From Denitratisoma oestradiolicum (GTDB lineage: Bacteria; Pseudomonadota; Gammaproteobacteria; Burkholderiales; Rhodocyclaceae), in NCBI RefSeq assembly GCF_902813185.1, contig NZ_LR778301.1:62001-126000 (forward strand): a stretch of DNA of 64,000 bases, read 5' to 3'. Positions 1 to 8,869 of the stretch are shown one piece after another (positions within the stretch are counted from its first letter, which is position 1; each line of letters begins with the position of its first letter). Made by a program: the position numbers and the translations under genes. The notes under the pieces are model-generated. The model was not told where the DNA came from. It did no database searches and saw only the letters and a list, made by a program, of their open reading frames with translations.

Positions 1-783
1 AAGGCCGCCGATATGGTCGGCCCGTTTCGCAGTCCCAAGACCCGCTCCTGGGATGAGACGACGCTGGGCCAACTGGTCGAGACCATCGCTGCCGAGCACC
101 ACTATCAGGCCAAGATCGATCCGGAGCTGGGCGCCATCACGATCCCGCATCTGGACCAGACCGCTGAGTCGGACATGGCGCTGCTCACTCGCCTGGCGGC
201 CAAACACGATGCCGTGGCCAAACCCGTGGCTGGGTTTCTGGTGCTGACCAAGCAAGGCGCGATCAAGACCATCACCGGCCAGGTGATGCCGACGATCACC
301 CTCAGATCCAATGATCTCTCCGAATGGCGCTACCGACACTCTGCGCGCAAACCCGGGGGCAGCGGTTCCACCAGCGATCCCGATACGCAACAGCCGCCGA
401 CTACGGTCACCGGCGGCACCAAGGCGTACTGGTGGGACTTCGAGAAAGGCGAGCGCCGGGAAGTGACCACCGGATCACCACCGTTCGAGGAAATCCGCTA
501 CGTCCACGCCACGGAAGCCGAGGCGAAGGCTGCAGCGGCCACGCGCAAGAACACCGGGGAGCGTGGGCAGGGCGAACTGTCGTTCAGCCTGCCGGGCGAT
601 CCGCGACTCGCTGCTGAAGGAAGGCTCTCGCTCTCTCTGCGTCCAGGCATCCCGACCGACTGGCGCATCAAACGCGTCGAGCACCGCCTGGGCGCCCAGG
701 GATTCACGACGCAGGTCGAGTGCGAGCGTTTCACTGCCTCGCCGGCTCCGGTGACCGACGCCGCCACCGAACCCAACAGATAA
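1..783 (+). CDS. Phage late control protein D (P2 gpD-like tail protein), 5' partial
   Basis: The reading frame is open at the first base, so the N-terminal part lies outside the window; the first in-frame ATG is at 13 but is internal. The visible 256 residues begin with the stretch MVGPFRSPKTRSW, typical of the P2 gpD/late-control-D family, a tail component that caps the tube and spike of contractile tails. The C-terminal part holds the conserved segment around LSFSLPGDPRLAAEGRLSL and ends in the usual charged tail. Lysis genes follow after 13 bp, a normal late-region order for P2-like prophages. Family assignment is good; whether the prophage is intact cannot be told from this edge. Confidence 0.85.
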   Translation, partial: KAADMVGPFRSPKTRSWDETTLGQLVETIAAEHHYQAKIDPELGAITIPHLDQTAESDMALLTRLAAKHDAVAKPVAGFLVLTKQGAIKTITGQVMPTITLRSNDLSEWRYRHSARKPGGSGSTSDPDTQQPPTTVTGGTKAYWWDFEKGERREVTTGSPPFEEIRYVHATEAEAKAAAATRKNTGERGQGELSFSLPGDPRLAAEGRLSLSLRPGIPTDWRIKRVEHRLGAQGFTTQVECERFTASPAPVTDAATEPNR

Positions 784-796
784 GGAGACAAGCACT

Positions 797-1117
797 GTGA
801 CCCCTGACAAAGACCCTTCGACCTACGGCTTGATCACCTACCTGTGGGTGACGGGCCTGGCCGCCTGGGGTGGCCTGGTCAATTTCTATCGCAAGGTGAA
901 GTCGGGCGAAACCCGGGCCTTCAACGTGGTGGAACTCATTGGTGAGATCGCTACCTCGGCCTTCGCCGGCCTCATCACCTTCTGGCTGTGCGAGGCGGCG
1001 CAGTTCAATCCCTTGGTCACTGCCGCCCTGGTCGGTATCTCTGGCCACATGGGCAGCCAGGCTATCTACCAACTGGAGCGCTGGGCGCAGACGCGCCTGG
1101 GCAAGGAGCGGCCATGA
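797..1117 (+). CDS. Phage holin (LydA/P2-type small membrane protein)
   Basis: A 106-aa protein starting at GTG 797, preceded by AGGAGA at 783-788. It has a hydrophobic segment near residues 10-28 and one or two more between about 48 and 85, with a basic C-terminus (RWAQTRLGKERP). Size, topology and position directly before an endolysin fit a class II-like phage holin that permeabilises the inner membrane at the end of the lytic cycle. Its stop codon overlaps the endolysin ATG by 4 bp, so the two are translationally coupled. Family is inferred from topology and context more than from a specific motif. Confidence 0.75.
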   Translation: MTPDKDPSTYGLITYLWVTGLAAWGGLVNFYRKVKSGETRAFNVVELIGEIATSAFAGLITFWLCEAAQFNPLVTAALVGISGHMGSQAIYQLERWAQTRLGKERP

Positions 1118-1632
1118 ACGCCATCGACACCATCCTCGACGAGATCATCCGCCGCGAGGGCGGCTACGTGAATCACCCGGCTGACCGGGGCGGGCCAACG
1201 AACTTCGGCATCACCGCGCAGACGCTGGGCAGCTGGCGCAAGCTCGGTCGACCGGCCACGGCTCCTGAAGTCCAGGCGCTGACGGAAACTCAAGCCCGTG
1301 CCATCTACCGCCAGCAGTACATCACCGGTCCCGGGTTCGAGACCATCACGCATTCGGCGCTGCTGCACCTGCTGGTCGATGCGGGTGTGCATTCTGGACC
1401 CAAGCGTGCAGTGCAGTGGTTGCAGTCGGCGCTCGGCGTCACGGCTGATGGCGTCATCGGCCCCAAGACCCGCGCAGCACTGGCTGCTGCCGACCAAGGT
1501 GTGCTCTACGGCAAGGTGCTGGGCCAGCGCCTGCGTCACCTCGGATGGCTGATCACCACCGATCCCAAGCAGTCGGCGTTTGCCGCTGGCTGGATGAACC
1601 GGATGGCTGAATTCGTGGAGGGCACGGTATGA
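1114..1632 (+). CDS. Endolysin, glycoside hydrolase family 108 (ZliS-type lysozyme)
   Basis: A 172-aa muramidase-type endolysin that would cut the glycan strands of peptidoglycan. The N-terminus carries the GH108 signature IIRREGGYVNHPADRGGPTN, in which the Glu of REGGY is the expected catalytic acid, followed by the FGIT motif. The C-terminal half (about residues 85-165) matches the peptidoglycan-binding PG_binding_3 part, including VTADGVIGPKTRAAL. The frame extends upstream to 988, but ATG 1114 is chosen because it overlaps the holin stop as ATGA and starts where family members start. The next gene also overlaps by ATGA, giving a tight lysis cassette. Confidence 0.92.
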   Translation: MNAIDTILDEIIRREGGYVNHPADRGGPTNFGITAQTLGSWRKLGRPATAPEVQALTETQARAIYRQQYITGPGFETITHSALLHLLVDAGVHSGPKRAVQWLQSALGVTADGVIGPKTRAALAAADQGVLYGKVLGQRLRHLGWLITTDPKQSAFAAGWMNRMAEFVEGTV

Positions 1633-2057
1633 CCCCGATCCTCACCACCTTGGCCCCGGGACTGCTGGAAGCCGGCAGCCGACTGATCGACCGCCTGGTG
1701 CCCGATCCGGCCGAGCGGGAGAAAGCCAGGCTCGCCCTACTGCAGGCCGACGGGCAACTGGCGTTGCAGGAGATGCAGGTGAGCCTGTCGGCGATCCTGG
1801 CTGAGGCCAACTCGGCCGATCCCTGGACCAGCCGGGCACGCCCGACGTTTCTGTACGTGATCTACGGCGTAATCCTGCTGTGCGTGATGGGCGCCATCAT
1901 CGGCATCTGGTGGCCGACGCACGTCTTCCAGGCGGCCGAGAACCTGAACAAGTTGCTGGGTGCGGTGCCCGAGAGCTTGTGGTGGCTCTTCGGTGCTGGC
2001 TACCTGGGCTACACGGGTGCGCGCAGCTTCGACAAGTGGCGTGGGCCGGTCCGCTGA
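1629..2057 (+). CDS. Holin of the 3TM family (phage/gene-transfer-agent release type)
   Basis: A 142-aa protein whose first half is amphipathic (DPAEREKARLALLQADGQ) and whose second half holds membrane segments around residues 72-95 and 110-130. This is the layout of the family named holin of 3TMs, for gene-transfer release. It starts by ATGA overlap with the endolysin and is the last gene before a strong terminator. With the holin at 797 the cassette therefore has a candidate pore former on each side of the endolysin; one may act as an antiholin or accessory holin, which is inference. Confidence 0.75.
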   Translation: MTPILTTLAPGLLEAGSRLIDRLVPDPAEREKARLALLQADGQLALQEMQVSLSAILAEANSADPWTSRARPTFLYVIYGVILLCVMGAIIGIWWPTHVFQAAENLNKLLGAVPESLWWLFGAGYLGYTGARSFDKWRGPVR

Positions 2058-2090
2058 CCGGCGCTGCCGAGCACAAAAACCTGAAACGAC

Positions 2091-2139
2091 GATCCCCCGA
2101 TCTCACTGCCTTTGCAGGCGGTGGGGTCGGGGGATTTTT
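2091..2139 (+). terminator. Rho-independent terminator after the phage lysis genes
   Basis: Inverted repeat with CCCCCGA at 2094-2100 pairing TCGGGGG at 2127-2133, extended by further pairing inside, followed directly by ATTTTTG. It closes the late phage transcript. Confidence 0.85.
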
Positions 2140-2168
2140 GCGTTTGGAGCTGATGAAGTCCATCCAAC

Positions 2169-2256
2169 TCCGTGATTCACGTCTTCTGATTCCGATATTT
2201 ACGCCGATTAATTCCGTAATTTACGTTGTAGCGCTCCGAGATTTACGATACCATGG
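2169..2256 (+). repeat. Four 22-bp tandem repeats directly upstream of the AAA ATPase gene
   Basis: The 13-bp core TCCGNNATTTACG starts at 2191, 2213 and 2235, with a one-mismatch copy (ATTCACG) at 2169. The period is exactly 22 bp, close to two helical turns, so all copies face the same side of the DNA. The last unit runs to the base before the ATPase start region and overlaps the only plausible promoter: TTTACG 2220-2225, 18 bp, TACGAT 2244-2249. This looks like a cooperative operator or iteron-like binding array. Confidence 0.8.
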
Positions 2257-2260
2257 ACGC

Positions 2261-3502
2261 ATGAACATCGCATCCCTTTTCCCGCGCCGGATCGAACCGC
2301 GCATTGCTGAAGCCCTGCTGGACACGCCTGTCGTGTTGCTGGCGGGTCCTCGTCAGGCCGGCAAGACAACGCTGGTACGGCAAATCGCAGAGCAACAGGG
2401 CTTGCGCTACCTGACCATGGATGATGAACTGACTTTGCTGTCGGCACGAGAAGATCCGGTCGGGATGATTCGCAGCCTGGATCGCGCCGTGATCGATGAA
2501 ATCCAGCGCGCACCGCAGTTGCTGCTGGCCATCAAGAAGAGCGTGGACGAAGACCGGCGCCCTGGCCGTTTCCTGCTCACTGGATCGGCCAACTTGATGG
2601 CGTTGCCCACGGTTGCCGACTCACTCGCTGGCCGGATGGAAACGCTGTCGCTGCTGCCTTTGTCGCAGAGCGAAATCGAGCTGCGCTCGGCGAACTGGAT
2701 CGATGGCGCCTTCGCGGGCCGGATACTTAAGGTGGTTCAGCCCGCACTGGGCAATGATCTGATCGAGCGCGTTCTACGTGGAGGCTACCCTGAAGCGATT
2801 TCGCGCGCCTCGGCCAGGCGCCGTGTGGCATGGGCGCGTCAGTACATCGACGCGATCATCCAACGCGATGTCCGTGACGTGGCGGGCATTGAGAAGCTCG
2901 ACCAGCTGCCGCGATTCCTTCGAGCCCTGGCACAGACAGCCGGTCAGATGTGCAATTACACCCAACTCGGTGGCCAGGTCGGCCTAGACGGCAAGACCGC
3001 CTCTCGTTACGTCGGCGTATTCGAGCAGATGTATCTGCTCAAGCGCATCGATGTCTGGGCACGCAACCGCCTGAACCGCGTCGTGAAAACATCAAAGTTG
3101 CAGTTCGTCGATTCCGGGTTGCTGTCGGCGTTGCTGGATTTGACCGTCGAGGAAGTGCATCAGGACCGCACGCGGTTTGGCAATGTGCTGGAGACCTTTG
3201 TATTTGGGGAACTGCTCAAGCACACGACCACGGCAGAGGGCGACTATCGCCTGATGTACTACCGGGATGCTGACAAGTTCGAGGTCGATGTCGTGATTGA
3301 GAACGCTGCCGGACAGCTGGTGGGGGTTGAGGTCAAAGCAGCCGCCACTGTTAAGGAAAACGATCTTCGTGGGCTGAAGAAACTGGCGAGCCTCGCGGGC
3401 AGCCAATTCAAGATGGGCGTGTTGCTCTACGACGGTACCGAGACAATGCCTTTGGGGGATGGAATCTGGGCGGCGCCGCTATCCACATTGTGGGGCACGT
3501 AA
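2261..3502 (+). CDS. AAA (AAA_14) ATPase with C-terminal DUF4143 domain
   Basis: A 413-aa protein. Walker A is GPRQAGKTT at about residues 29-37, Walker B is AVIDEIQ at 76-82, and the sensor strand is LLTGSAN at 105-111. A winged-helix-like stretch (KTASRYVGVFEQMYLLKRI) lies near 245-265. The C-terminal DUF4143 region has an E-V-D-V-V...V-G-V-E-V-K pattern, as in restriction-endonuclease-like folds. ATG 2261 is chosen over the longer upstream frame because family members begin LFPRRI. Proteins of this family are widespread and of uncertain role. It sits between a prophage end and an integrase, behind the 22-bp repeats, so it may be cargo of the element. Low-resolution function only. Confidence 0.88.
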   Translation: MNIASLFPRRIEPRIAEALLDTPVVLLAGPRQAGKTTLVRQIAEQQGLRYLTMDDELTLLSAREDPVGMIRSLDRAVIDEIQRAPQLLLAIKKSVDEDRRPGRFLLTGSANLMALPTVADSLAGRMETLSLLPLSQSEIELRSANWIDGAFAGRILKVVQPALGNDLIERVLRGGYPEAISRASARRRVAWARQYIDAIIQRDVRDVAGIEKLDQLPRFLRALAQTAGQMCNYTQLGGQVGLDGKTASRYVGVFEQMYLLKRIDVWARNRLNRVVKTSKLQFVDSGLLSALLDLTVEEVHQDRTRFGNVLETFVFGELLKHTTTAEGDYRLMYYRDADKFEVDVVIENAAGQLVGVEVKAAATVKENDLRGLKKLASLAGSQFKMGVLLYDGTETMPLGDGIWAAPLSTLWGT

Positions 3503-4278
3503 GGTCGCGTCCGAGTGATTTCTCAGAGAGGCCAACTTTGCATGACGAACATTTGATTCCTGTGTTTCGTTTGATTCCAGGTTCAAAGAAGAACAAGCAT
3601 CCCGTGTATGTGATGAGCAATGGCCCGGGATTATTGTCAGGGCTCTATTTGCGACTCTTCCGTATTGAGCTTGGTAGTGATGGCAGCCTGTACACCGGCG
3701 CAGAGACCAACGCAACCGAAATTTCGCGTGGAGAAGGTGTCGTTTGTGCTGACGGGTCAGTGCGATTTAGTTACGCAGACGAGGTTGTGTTGCCGCTGGA
3801 TGCTGCGAAGAAGCATGAATACGTGTCGTTCCACTCATCTGGAAAGATCAATCATCCTGCAAAAGACCAAATGCCAATGCCAGAGATGGTGTTCAAGTTG
3901 GATGATTCTCTTGTCGGTACTCAGATGCTTTGCCACCATTTGATTGGCCCCCCTGGTATCTACCAACCCTCTGCTCCCCCTCGTTCTGCCGCAGATATGT
4001 TTTTTGCAGGGCTGTATGGGGCATATCCGAATGCAGAAAGAATCCCGTATTTTTCTGTAGACGTCAGCCGCTATGACGGAGATCCCGAACCAATCCTTCG
4101 AGAGTGCGGAAAGGATGAATGCATATCGTTTGGTCTTTTGACTGATCCGATTACGCCTTTTGGACGCCGTGGCGTGGAGTGTCAGTTTTTTATCCGCGTC
4201 AAGTTATTGACTGCTCCGAGCGCTGATGCCAATGCATGGCCTGATGGTCACAGGATCGTTCATGCCCAAAAGACATAA
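3490..4278 (+). CDS. Hypothetical protein, unrecognised, possible partner of the AAA ATPase
   Basis: I do not recognise the 262-aa product. The longest frame starts at GTG 3490, overlapping the ATPase by 13 bp without a visible ribosome site. TTG 3538, preceded by GAGAGG at about 3526-3531, is an equally good start and would give a protein beginning MHDEHLIPVFRLIP. There is no signal peptide or membrane segment, and no motif I can name; conserved-looking stretches are YVMSNGPGLLSGLY and the Cys-containing GKDECISFGLLTDPITP. Base composition is visibly lower in GC than the flanks, in line with horizontal acquisition. Adjacency suggests co-transcription with the ATPase. Confidence 0.7.
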   Translation: MGHVRSRPSDFSERPTLHDEHLIPVFRLIPGSKKNKHPVYVMSNGPGLLSGLYLRLFRIELGSDGSLYTGAETNATEISRGEGVVCADGSVRFSYADEVVLPLDAAKKHEYVSFHSSGKINHPAKDQMPMPEMVFKLDDSLVGTQMLCHHLIGPPGIYQPSAPPRSAADMFFAGLYGAYPNAERIPYFSVDVSRYDGDPEPILRECGKDECISFGLLTDPITPFGRRGVECQFFIRVKLLTAPSADANAWPDGHRIVHAQKT

Positions 4279-4357
4279 TCAAAAGTAGCAGTCGAATGAT
4301 GGCTACCTTCACCTTGTCCGGGCTGAACCGAAAAAAGTGCTTGAGGCGTAACTCTGA

Positions 4358-5575
4358 TCACACCATCTCAGTCGCCACAACGACTTGCCCCTGGTTCGCT
4401 ACCACCACCGGCCGCCTGCCGACCACATTCCCCACCACGTTAACCGCCTCGAGCATCGCCTGCGGCGACAGATGCGCGTAGCGCATCGTCACTTTCGGAT
4501 CGTGGTGCCCGAGGAGCTTTTGCACCTCGTACAGCGACCGCCCGGCGTTGACCAGAAAACTCGCGTAACTGTGGCGCAGGTCGTGCAGCCGCACTTCTTC
4601 CAGCCCCACCTTCTTCCTGATCGAGTCCCAGGCGTAGAAGATCGACACGGGTGGCTTCTTGGTCTTCGGGTTGAAAAACACCCAGGGGATGTCCTCCTGC
4701 CGAGGCAGCGACTGCAGCAACTCGATAGCCGCATCCGACAAAGGGATGTAATGCACCTTCTTGGATTTCGAGCGCGCCGCTGGAATCATCAGCAAACGCC
4801 GGTTCCAGTCGATCTCATCCCAGCGCGCGTCCAGAATCTCCCGCTTGCGGGCACCGGTGTAGAGCAGCAGCCGGATCACCTGGCCCACCTGCACATTGCG
4901 GTTGGTGTCCAGCTCGTCAAAGAGCCGCTGCACCTCCTCGGTGGTCAGGTACCGCTCCCGCGCACCGTGGTCCTCAAAGGGCTCCACGCCATCACAGGGG
5001 TTGCCCTTGGGCGGCAGGATGTCCCAGCGGATCGCGCAGTTGTAGATGAACTTCATCAGCACGATCATCCGGTTGCAGGTCCCGGCCGCGTAGCCCTTCT
5101 CGAAGACCGCGTGGTGGAAGGCCACTACATCCGAGCGGGTGATCCGGTTCATCCGGAAATCGGCAAACACTGGCAGCAGGTGATTGCGCAGCATCGTCTC
5201 ATCCGTCTCCCAGCTGCGCTTCCTCGTCTTGGCGTAGGGCAGATAGCGCTCGGCCACGAAAGCACCAAAGGTCGGCACATCCTTGAAGCGGTGGCTCTCC
5301 AGCTTCGGGTCGCCACCCTCGGTCACCATCTGCTTCATCTGGTGCGCTTTGGCTCGGGCGTCTGCAAGCGCTATCTCCTCGACCCGGCCGATGTTGTTCA
5401 TCCGCACCTTGCCCGCCGCATCGCGGTAGCGGAAATAAAACGTCGCTCCGCCGCTGGCCCGGTGCTCCAGCATGAACCCCTTGATCTCCGTGTCGAAGTA
5501 ATACACCCCACCGGAGGCCGGAACGCGACCGGGCAAGGTGGCCAAAAACTCCGTACTCAATGCTTGTGCTGGCAT
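4358..5575 (-). CDS. Tyrosine site-specific recombinase (phage/island integrase)
   Basis: A 405-aa integrase of the P4/DUF4102-like class. It has an N-terminal arm-binding domain (about 1-100), a SAM-like core-binding domain (about 105-195) and a catalytic domain. The catalytic residues are visible: R243 in TGARKREI, H331 and R334 in HDLRHSYAS, H357 in LLGHHDP and nucleophile Y366 in MRYAHLS. The start at 5575 is preceded by GGAG, and beats the longer frame from 5617. It points away from the XRE gene at 5691, with a shared 115-bp promoter region. It most likely drives integration of the prophage or island that occupies the left end of the window. Confidence 0.93.
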   Translation of the reverse strand: MPAQALSTEFLATLPGRVPASGGVYYFDTEIKGFMLEHRASGGATFYFRYRDAAGKVRMNNIGRVEEIALADARAKAHQMKQMVTEGGDPKLESHRFKDVPTFGAFVAERYLPYAKTRKRSWETDETMLRNHLLPVFADFRMNRITRSDVVAFHHAVFEKGYAAGTCNRMIVLMKFIYNCAIRWDILPPKGNPCDGVEPFEDHGARERYLTTEEVQRLFDELDTNRNVQVGQVIRLLLYTGARKREILDARWDEIDWNRRLLMIPAARSKSKKVHYIPLSDAAIELLQSLPRQEDIPWVFFNPKTKKPPVSIFYAWDSIRKKVGLEEVRLHDLRHSYASFLVNAGRSLYEVQKLLGHHDPKVTMRYAHLSPQAMLEAVNVVGNVVGRRPVVVANQGQVVVATEMV

Positions 5576-5690
5576 GGTCTTTCTCCGCTTACAACGTGAG
5601 GCCATACTACGATACAATGCGCCGGAAAAGACACAAAAAGCATCGAATCAAGCAGAGATATATGCCAATCAAACTGTAAAGGAGTCGACC

Positions 5691-5942
5691 ATGATCGACG
5701 GAAGACAGATCCGTGCTGCACGCGCGATGCTGGGCTGGAGCCGGGAGGAATTGCTGCGGGCCTCGGGCATCTCGATGTCGGCGCTGCTGCGCATGGAAGG
5801 GGCGCTGGCCGACAGCCGAAGCTCCACGCTCAACAAGGTGGTCAAGGCCCTGAGCCTGGCCGGTATCGAATTCGTGACCCGGGACGACGGGGCGATAGGG
5901 GTGATCCTGAAGGCACAAAACCCGCCTCAAGCGCCGCAATAG
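5691..5942 (+). CDS. XRE-family helix-turn-helix regulator
   Basis: An 83-aa DNA-binding protein with an N-terminal HTH (IRAARAMLGWSREELLRASG followed by ISMSALLRMEG) and a short C-terminal tail, FVTRDDGAIGVILKAQ, typical of single-domain XRE proteins. ATG 5691 has a strong site, AAAGGAG at 5678-5684. It is divergent from the integrase, the usual place for a regulator or excision-control protein, so it probably controls integrase expression. A terminator follows about 30 bp after its stop. Confidence 0.85.
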   Translation: MIDGRQIRAARAMLGWSREELLRASGISMSALLRMEGALADSRSSTLNKVVKALSLAGIEFVTRDDGAIGVILKAQNPPQAPQ

Positions 5943-5972
5943 ACAGACCAGCAAACCCAGCCCAAAAGCAAC

Positions 5973-6007
5973 AAAAGCCACCCAAGGAGCAACAAAGGGT
6001 GGCTTTT
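5973..6007 (+). terminator. Terminator after the XRE regulator
   Basis: AAAAGCCACCC at 5973-5983 pairs with GGGTGGCTTTT at 5997-6007. A-tract and T-tract flank the stem, so it can work on both strands. Confidence 0.85.
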
Positions 6008-6149
6008 ATGCTTTATGGGTTAGCTCTGGTAGGAAGTTGGTACGTCGGATTGGCTTTAGATTGCGTCTATATAGGTAGGAAGCGCGGCTAAGTCTTTGAA
6101 AAGACAAATGAAATATCCGATCAGACTGAAAATATGCCTTTAGCGGTAG

Positions 6150-8696
6150 GAAAATGGTCGGGAGCGGGCGCTTCGAGGGCTGCAAAACGCGCATAAGTCT
6201 TTGACGTGTAAAGGGATTGGTGAGTACCGCGCTATTACGCTCACCACGGGCGTGGATCAGGGCACGGCCTTCACTGGCGGCGCTGGCAATGACACGTTTA
6301 ACGCATCTGCAACTGCCACATTCAACGCGCTCGACTCGTTGAATGGTGGGGCCGGTACCGATACCCTGAACGTTCTGGACAATGCGGCTGCAGTTGCCAC
6401 TGCAAACCGTACCGTCACGAACATCGAAGTTGCCAATCTGTCTTCCTCTGGTACCGTGACTGCGGATACGACGGGCTGGACTGGCCTCACGACCCTGACC
6501 GCTGTTGGCTCGGGTGGTGTAAACGTTACCGCTGCTTCTACAACCACCATTACGGCTAGCAACACTGGCGCCAACGCTATGGCCATCATCGGTGGCGGTG
6601 GAGCTTCCACGTTTGCCACTGGTGCTGCTGCCGTTACTATCGGCCAGACGGCTGTTGCAAACGCATTCACCTCTGTTGCGGTTACGGGTGGCTCGACGAT
6701 TGCGATTACCGACAAAGGTACGGCAACTACAACGGGCAGCACACTTAAGACCGTATCTGTGACGGGTAATGCCGCATCTGATGACGTCACTGTTACAGCC
6801 AATGGTCTGACGGCATTGAACCTGACGACAATGATGGGGGCAACCACTGTCGGTGACGTTACCGTAACGGCAGCTGCTGCAACCCGCGCTTTAACTGTGA
6901 CTCTTAACGGCATGGATACTGCCGCCGACGGAGCAGCTACGGGTGCAGCGACGGCAACCATTACCGACGCTACCGCGACCTCTCTGGCGATTAATGCTGT
7001 TACAGCAAAGTCCTATGACATCACTGCTGTTGCGGGTGCCGCGACCGCCGTTACTGTTAATGCAGATGTTGCTCTGCAAATGGACGCATTGACTGCCGGT
7101 GTTGCAACTACGGTAGGTATCTCTGGTGCTGCCGGCGTAACCATCACCGCTGACACGCTGGCTGCTGCTGCTGTTATTACCAGCACCAATACCGGTGGTG
7201 TGACACTCACCCAGAATCTCACCGCCAATCAGCAATTCGTCGGCACCGCTTCTTCTGGTGCTGATGCAATTGGAGTTGCGATTGCAGGTACGAAAGCAAT
7301 CACTACAGGCGCCGGTAACGACACCGTCACCTACAGTGGTGCGCTCGGTTCTGGTGGTTCCATTGACGCCGGCGACGGTACCGATACCCTCTTGACGACT
7401 GCTGCACTGGCTGTGACTGCTACCGGCTCTGCTACTTTTGCAGGTACGGTTTCTAACTTTGAAGTCTTGAAGTTCTCTGCCACGACTGGCGCCGCTCGTG
7501 CTATCAACATGGCGAATGCTGATGGTATCAACTCTCTGATTAGCGCAGGTGTTGATACTGGTGCCCTGACCATCACCGGTGCCGCTGCCAACTTCACCTA
7601 TACCCAAACCGCTGCATCGAACCAGGCCGATAGCATTGCCCTGGCTTCGGATGTTGGCACTTCGGATAACGTGAATCTTGCTTTCTCCGCGGCAGATGGT
7701 TTCACCAACACTGGTGCATTGACGGTCGCCAACGTTGAAACCCTGACGATCACCACTGATGACACCGATACGACCGCGACCACCGCTGTATTTGTGGCCC
7801 CGATTACTGCGACTTCGGTGAAGACCGTCACGGTGACGGGTGATGCGGGTATCGATCTGACCGGCCTGACTGCAACCACCATTACCTCTCTTGATGCGAG
7901 CGGTCTGACGGGTACGGGTGCTGTTGAAGGCCTGGCTTGGACGGCAGGTGCTCTGGCTGCTTCTTCGACCATCAAGGGTAGCGCAACTGGTGACAACACC
8001 GTTACGTTCTCCGCAGCCAACACGGCTTCCACGTTCGTGACCTACACCGGCGGTTCGGGTGCCGACACGGTCACTGGCTCTAACGGCCTGAACAACGTGG
8101 TTGATTTGGGGAATGGCACCAACTCCTATACGCAAGCTGGCGCGGGTAATGCAACGGTGACCGGTGGTACGGGTGCGGATACGATCAGCGTTGGCACCGG
8201 TTCCAACACGGTTCACCTCGGTGGTGGCACGACGGCAAACCAAGTTACTGTGGGTGCTGCTGCCGGCCTGAACGTGATTGATACCACTTCCACCGGTGTC
8301 GATACGATCGTGTTGGGTGGTGTACAAACGGCTGCTGGTTACTACACATCCGTAACTGGATTGGCCGCCGGTGACAAGATTGATTTCTCCGGTGTAACCA
8401 CCGTTGCACGTGCTGACGGCGCGTTGGGTGCCAAGATCACTCTTGGTGGTGCTTCTACCTTCGCGAACTACTTGGATGCGGCAACTGCTACTACGATCGC
8501 AGATGCTGGTGCTTCCCTCATGAGTTGGTTCCAGTTTGGTGGTAATACGTACATCGTGGTCGACAATACGTTGGCTGCACTTACTCCAGATGACACCAAC
8601 ACCTTCCAGGATGGCGTCGACTCCGTTATCGAGCTGGTTGGTCTGTATACGCTGACAACCGCCGCTACCGCTACCGACGTCCTGACCTTGGTTTAA
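6150..8696 (+). pseudogene. C-terminal part of a large S-layer/RTX-like surface protein, normal 5' end missing
   Basis: About 840 codons rich in Thr, Ala, Gly, Val and Asp form endless beta-strand repeats of the kind seen in secreted S-layer-like and RTX adhesin proteins. Near the C-terminus are calcium-binding-like motifs GGSGADTVTG and GGTGADTISVGTG. The frame opens after a TAG at 6147-6149 and has no ATG or convincing ribosome site; the first in-frame ATG is about residue 128, and TTG 6201 or GTG 6252 lack good sites. Relatives carry an N-terminal domain, often DUF4214, before the equivalent of LTTGVDQGTAFTGGAGNDTF. So the gene appears to have lost its head, probably in a rearrangement at the island edge. 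GC is lower than in the flanking genes. A strong terminator follows. Confidence 0.75.
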
Positions 8697-8771
8697 ATAG
8701 GTCAAGAGGGAATGGATGCCGATTAATCGGCGAAGTCTCCTAACCCTCAAAGTATCGAGGGTGCAGTAATA

Positions 8772-8807
8772 AAAGACCCCGTCTCTCACAAGGAGACGGG
8801 GTTTTTC
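8772..8807 (+). terminator. Strong terminator after the surface-protein gene
   Basis: ACCCCGTCTC at 8776-8785 pairs perfectly with GAGACGGGGT at 8793-8802, followed by TTTTC; AAAA precedes the stem, so it may act in both directions. Confidence 0.92.
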
Positions 8808-8869
8808 TTAATACATACTGCTTGTGCTAAGAAAAACCCTGTAACCATGGACTTATCGGAGTGTGATCA

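Noticed and set aside
2169..2256. CRISPR-like array from the four 22-bp repeats
   Set aside because: The unit is only 22 bp with no variable spacers of typical length and no cas gene; it is better read as an operator array.
6008..6200. tRNA gene as integration target next to the integrase
   Set aside because: No cloverleaf or conserved tRNA bases could be found in the stretch.
6891..8789. Long minus-strand ORF (632 codons) opposite the surface protein
   Set aside because: It is a mirror of the low-complexity Thr/Ala/Gly-rich coding strand; product is Ser/Arg/Gly-rich with no domain or ribosome site.
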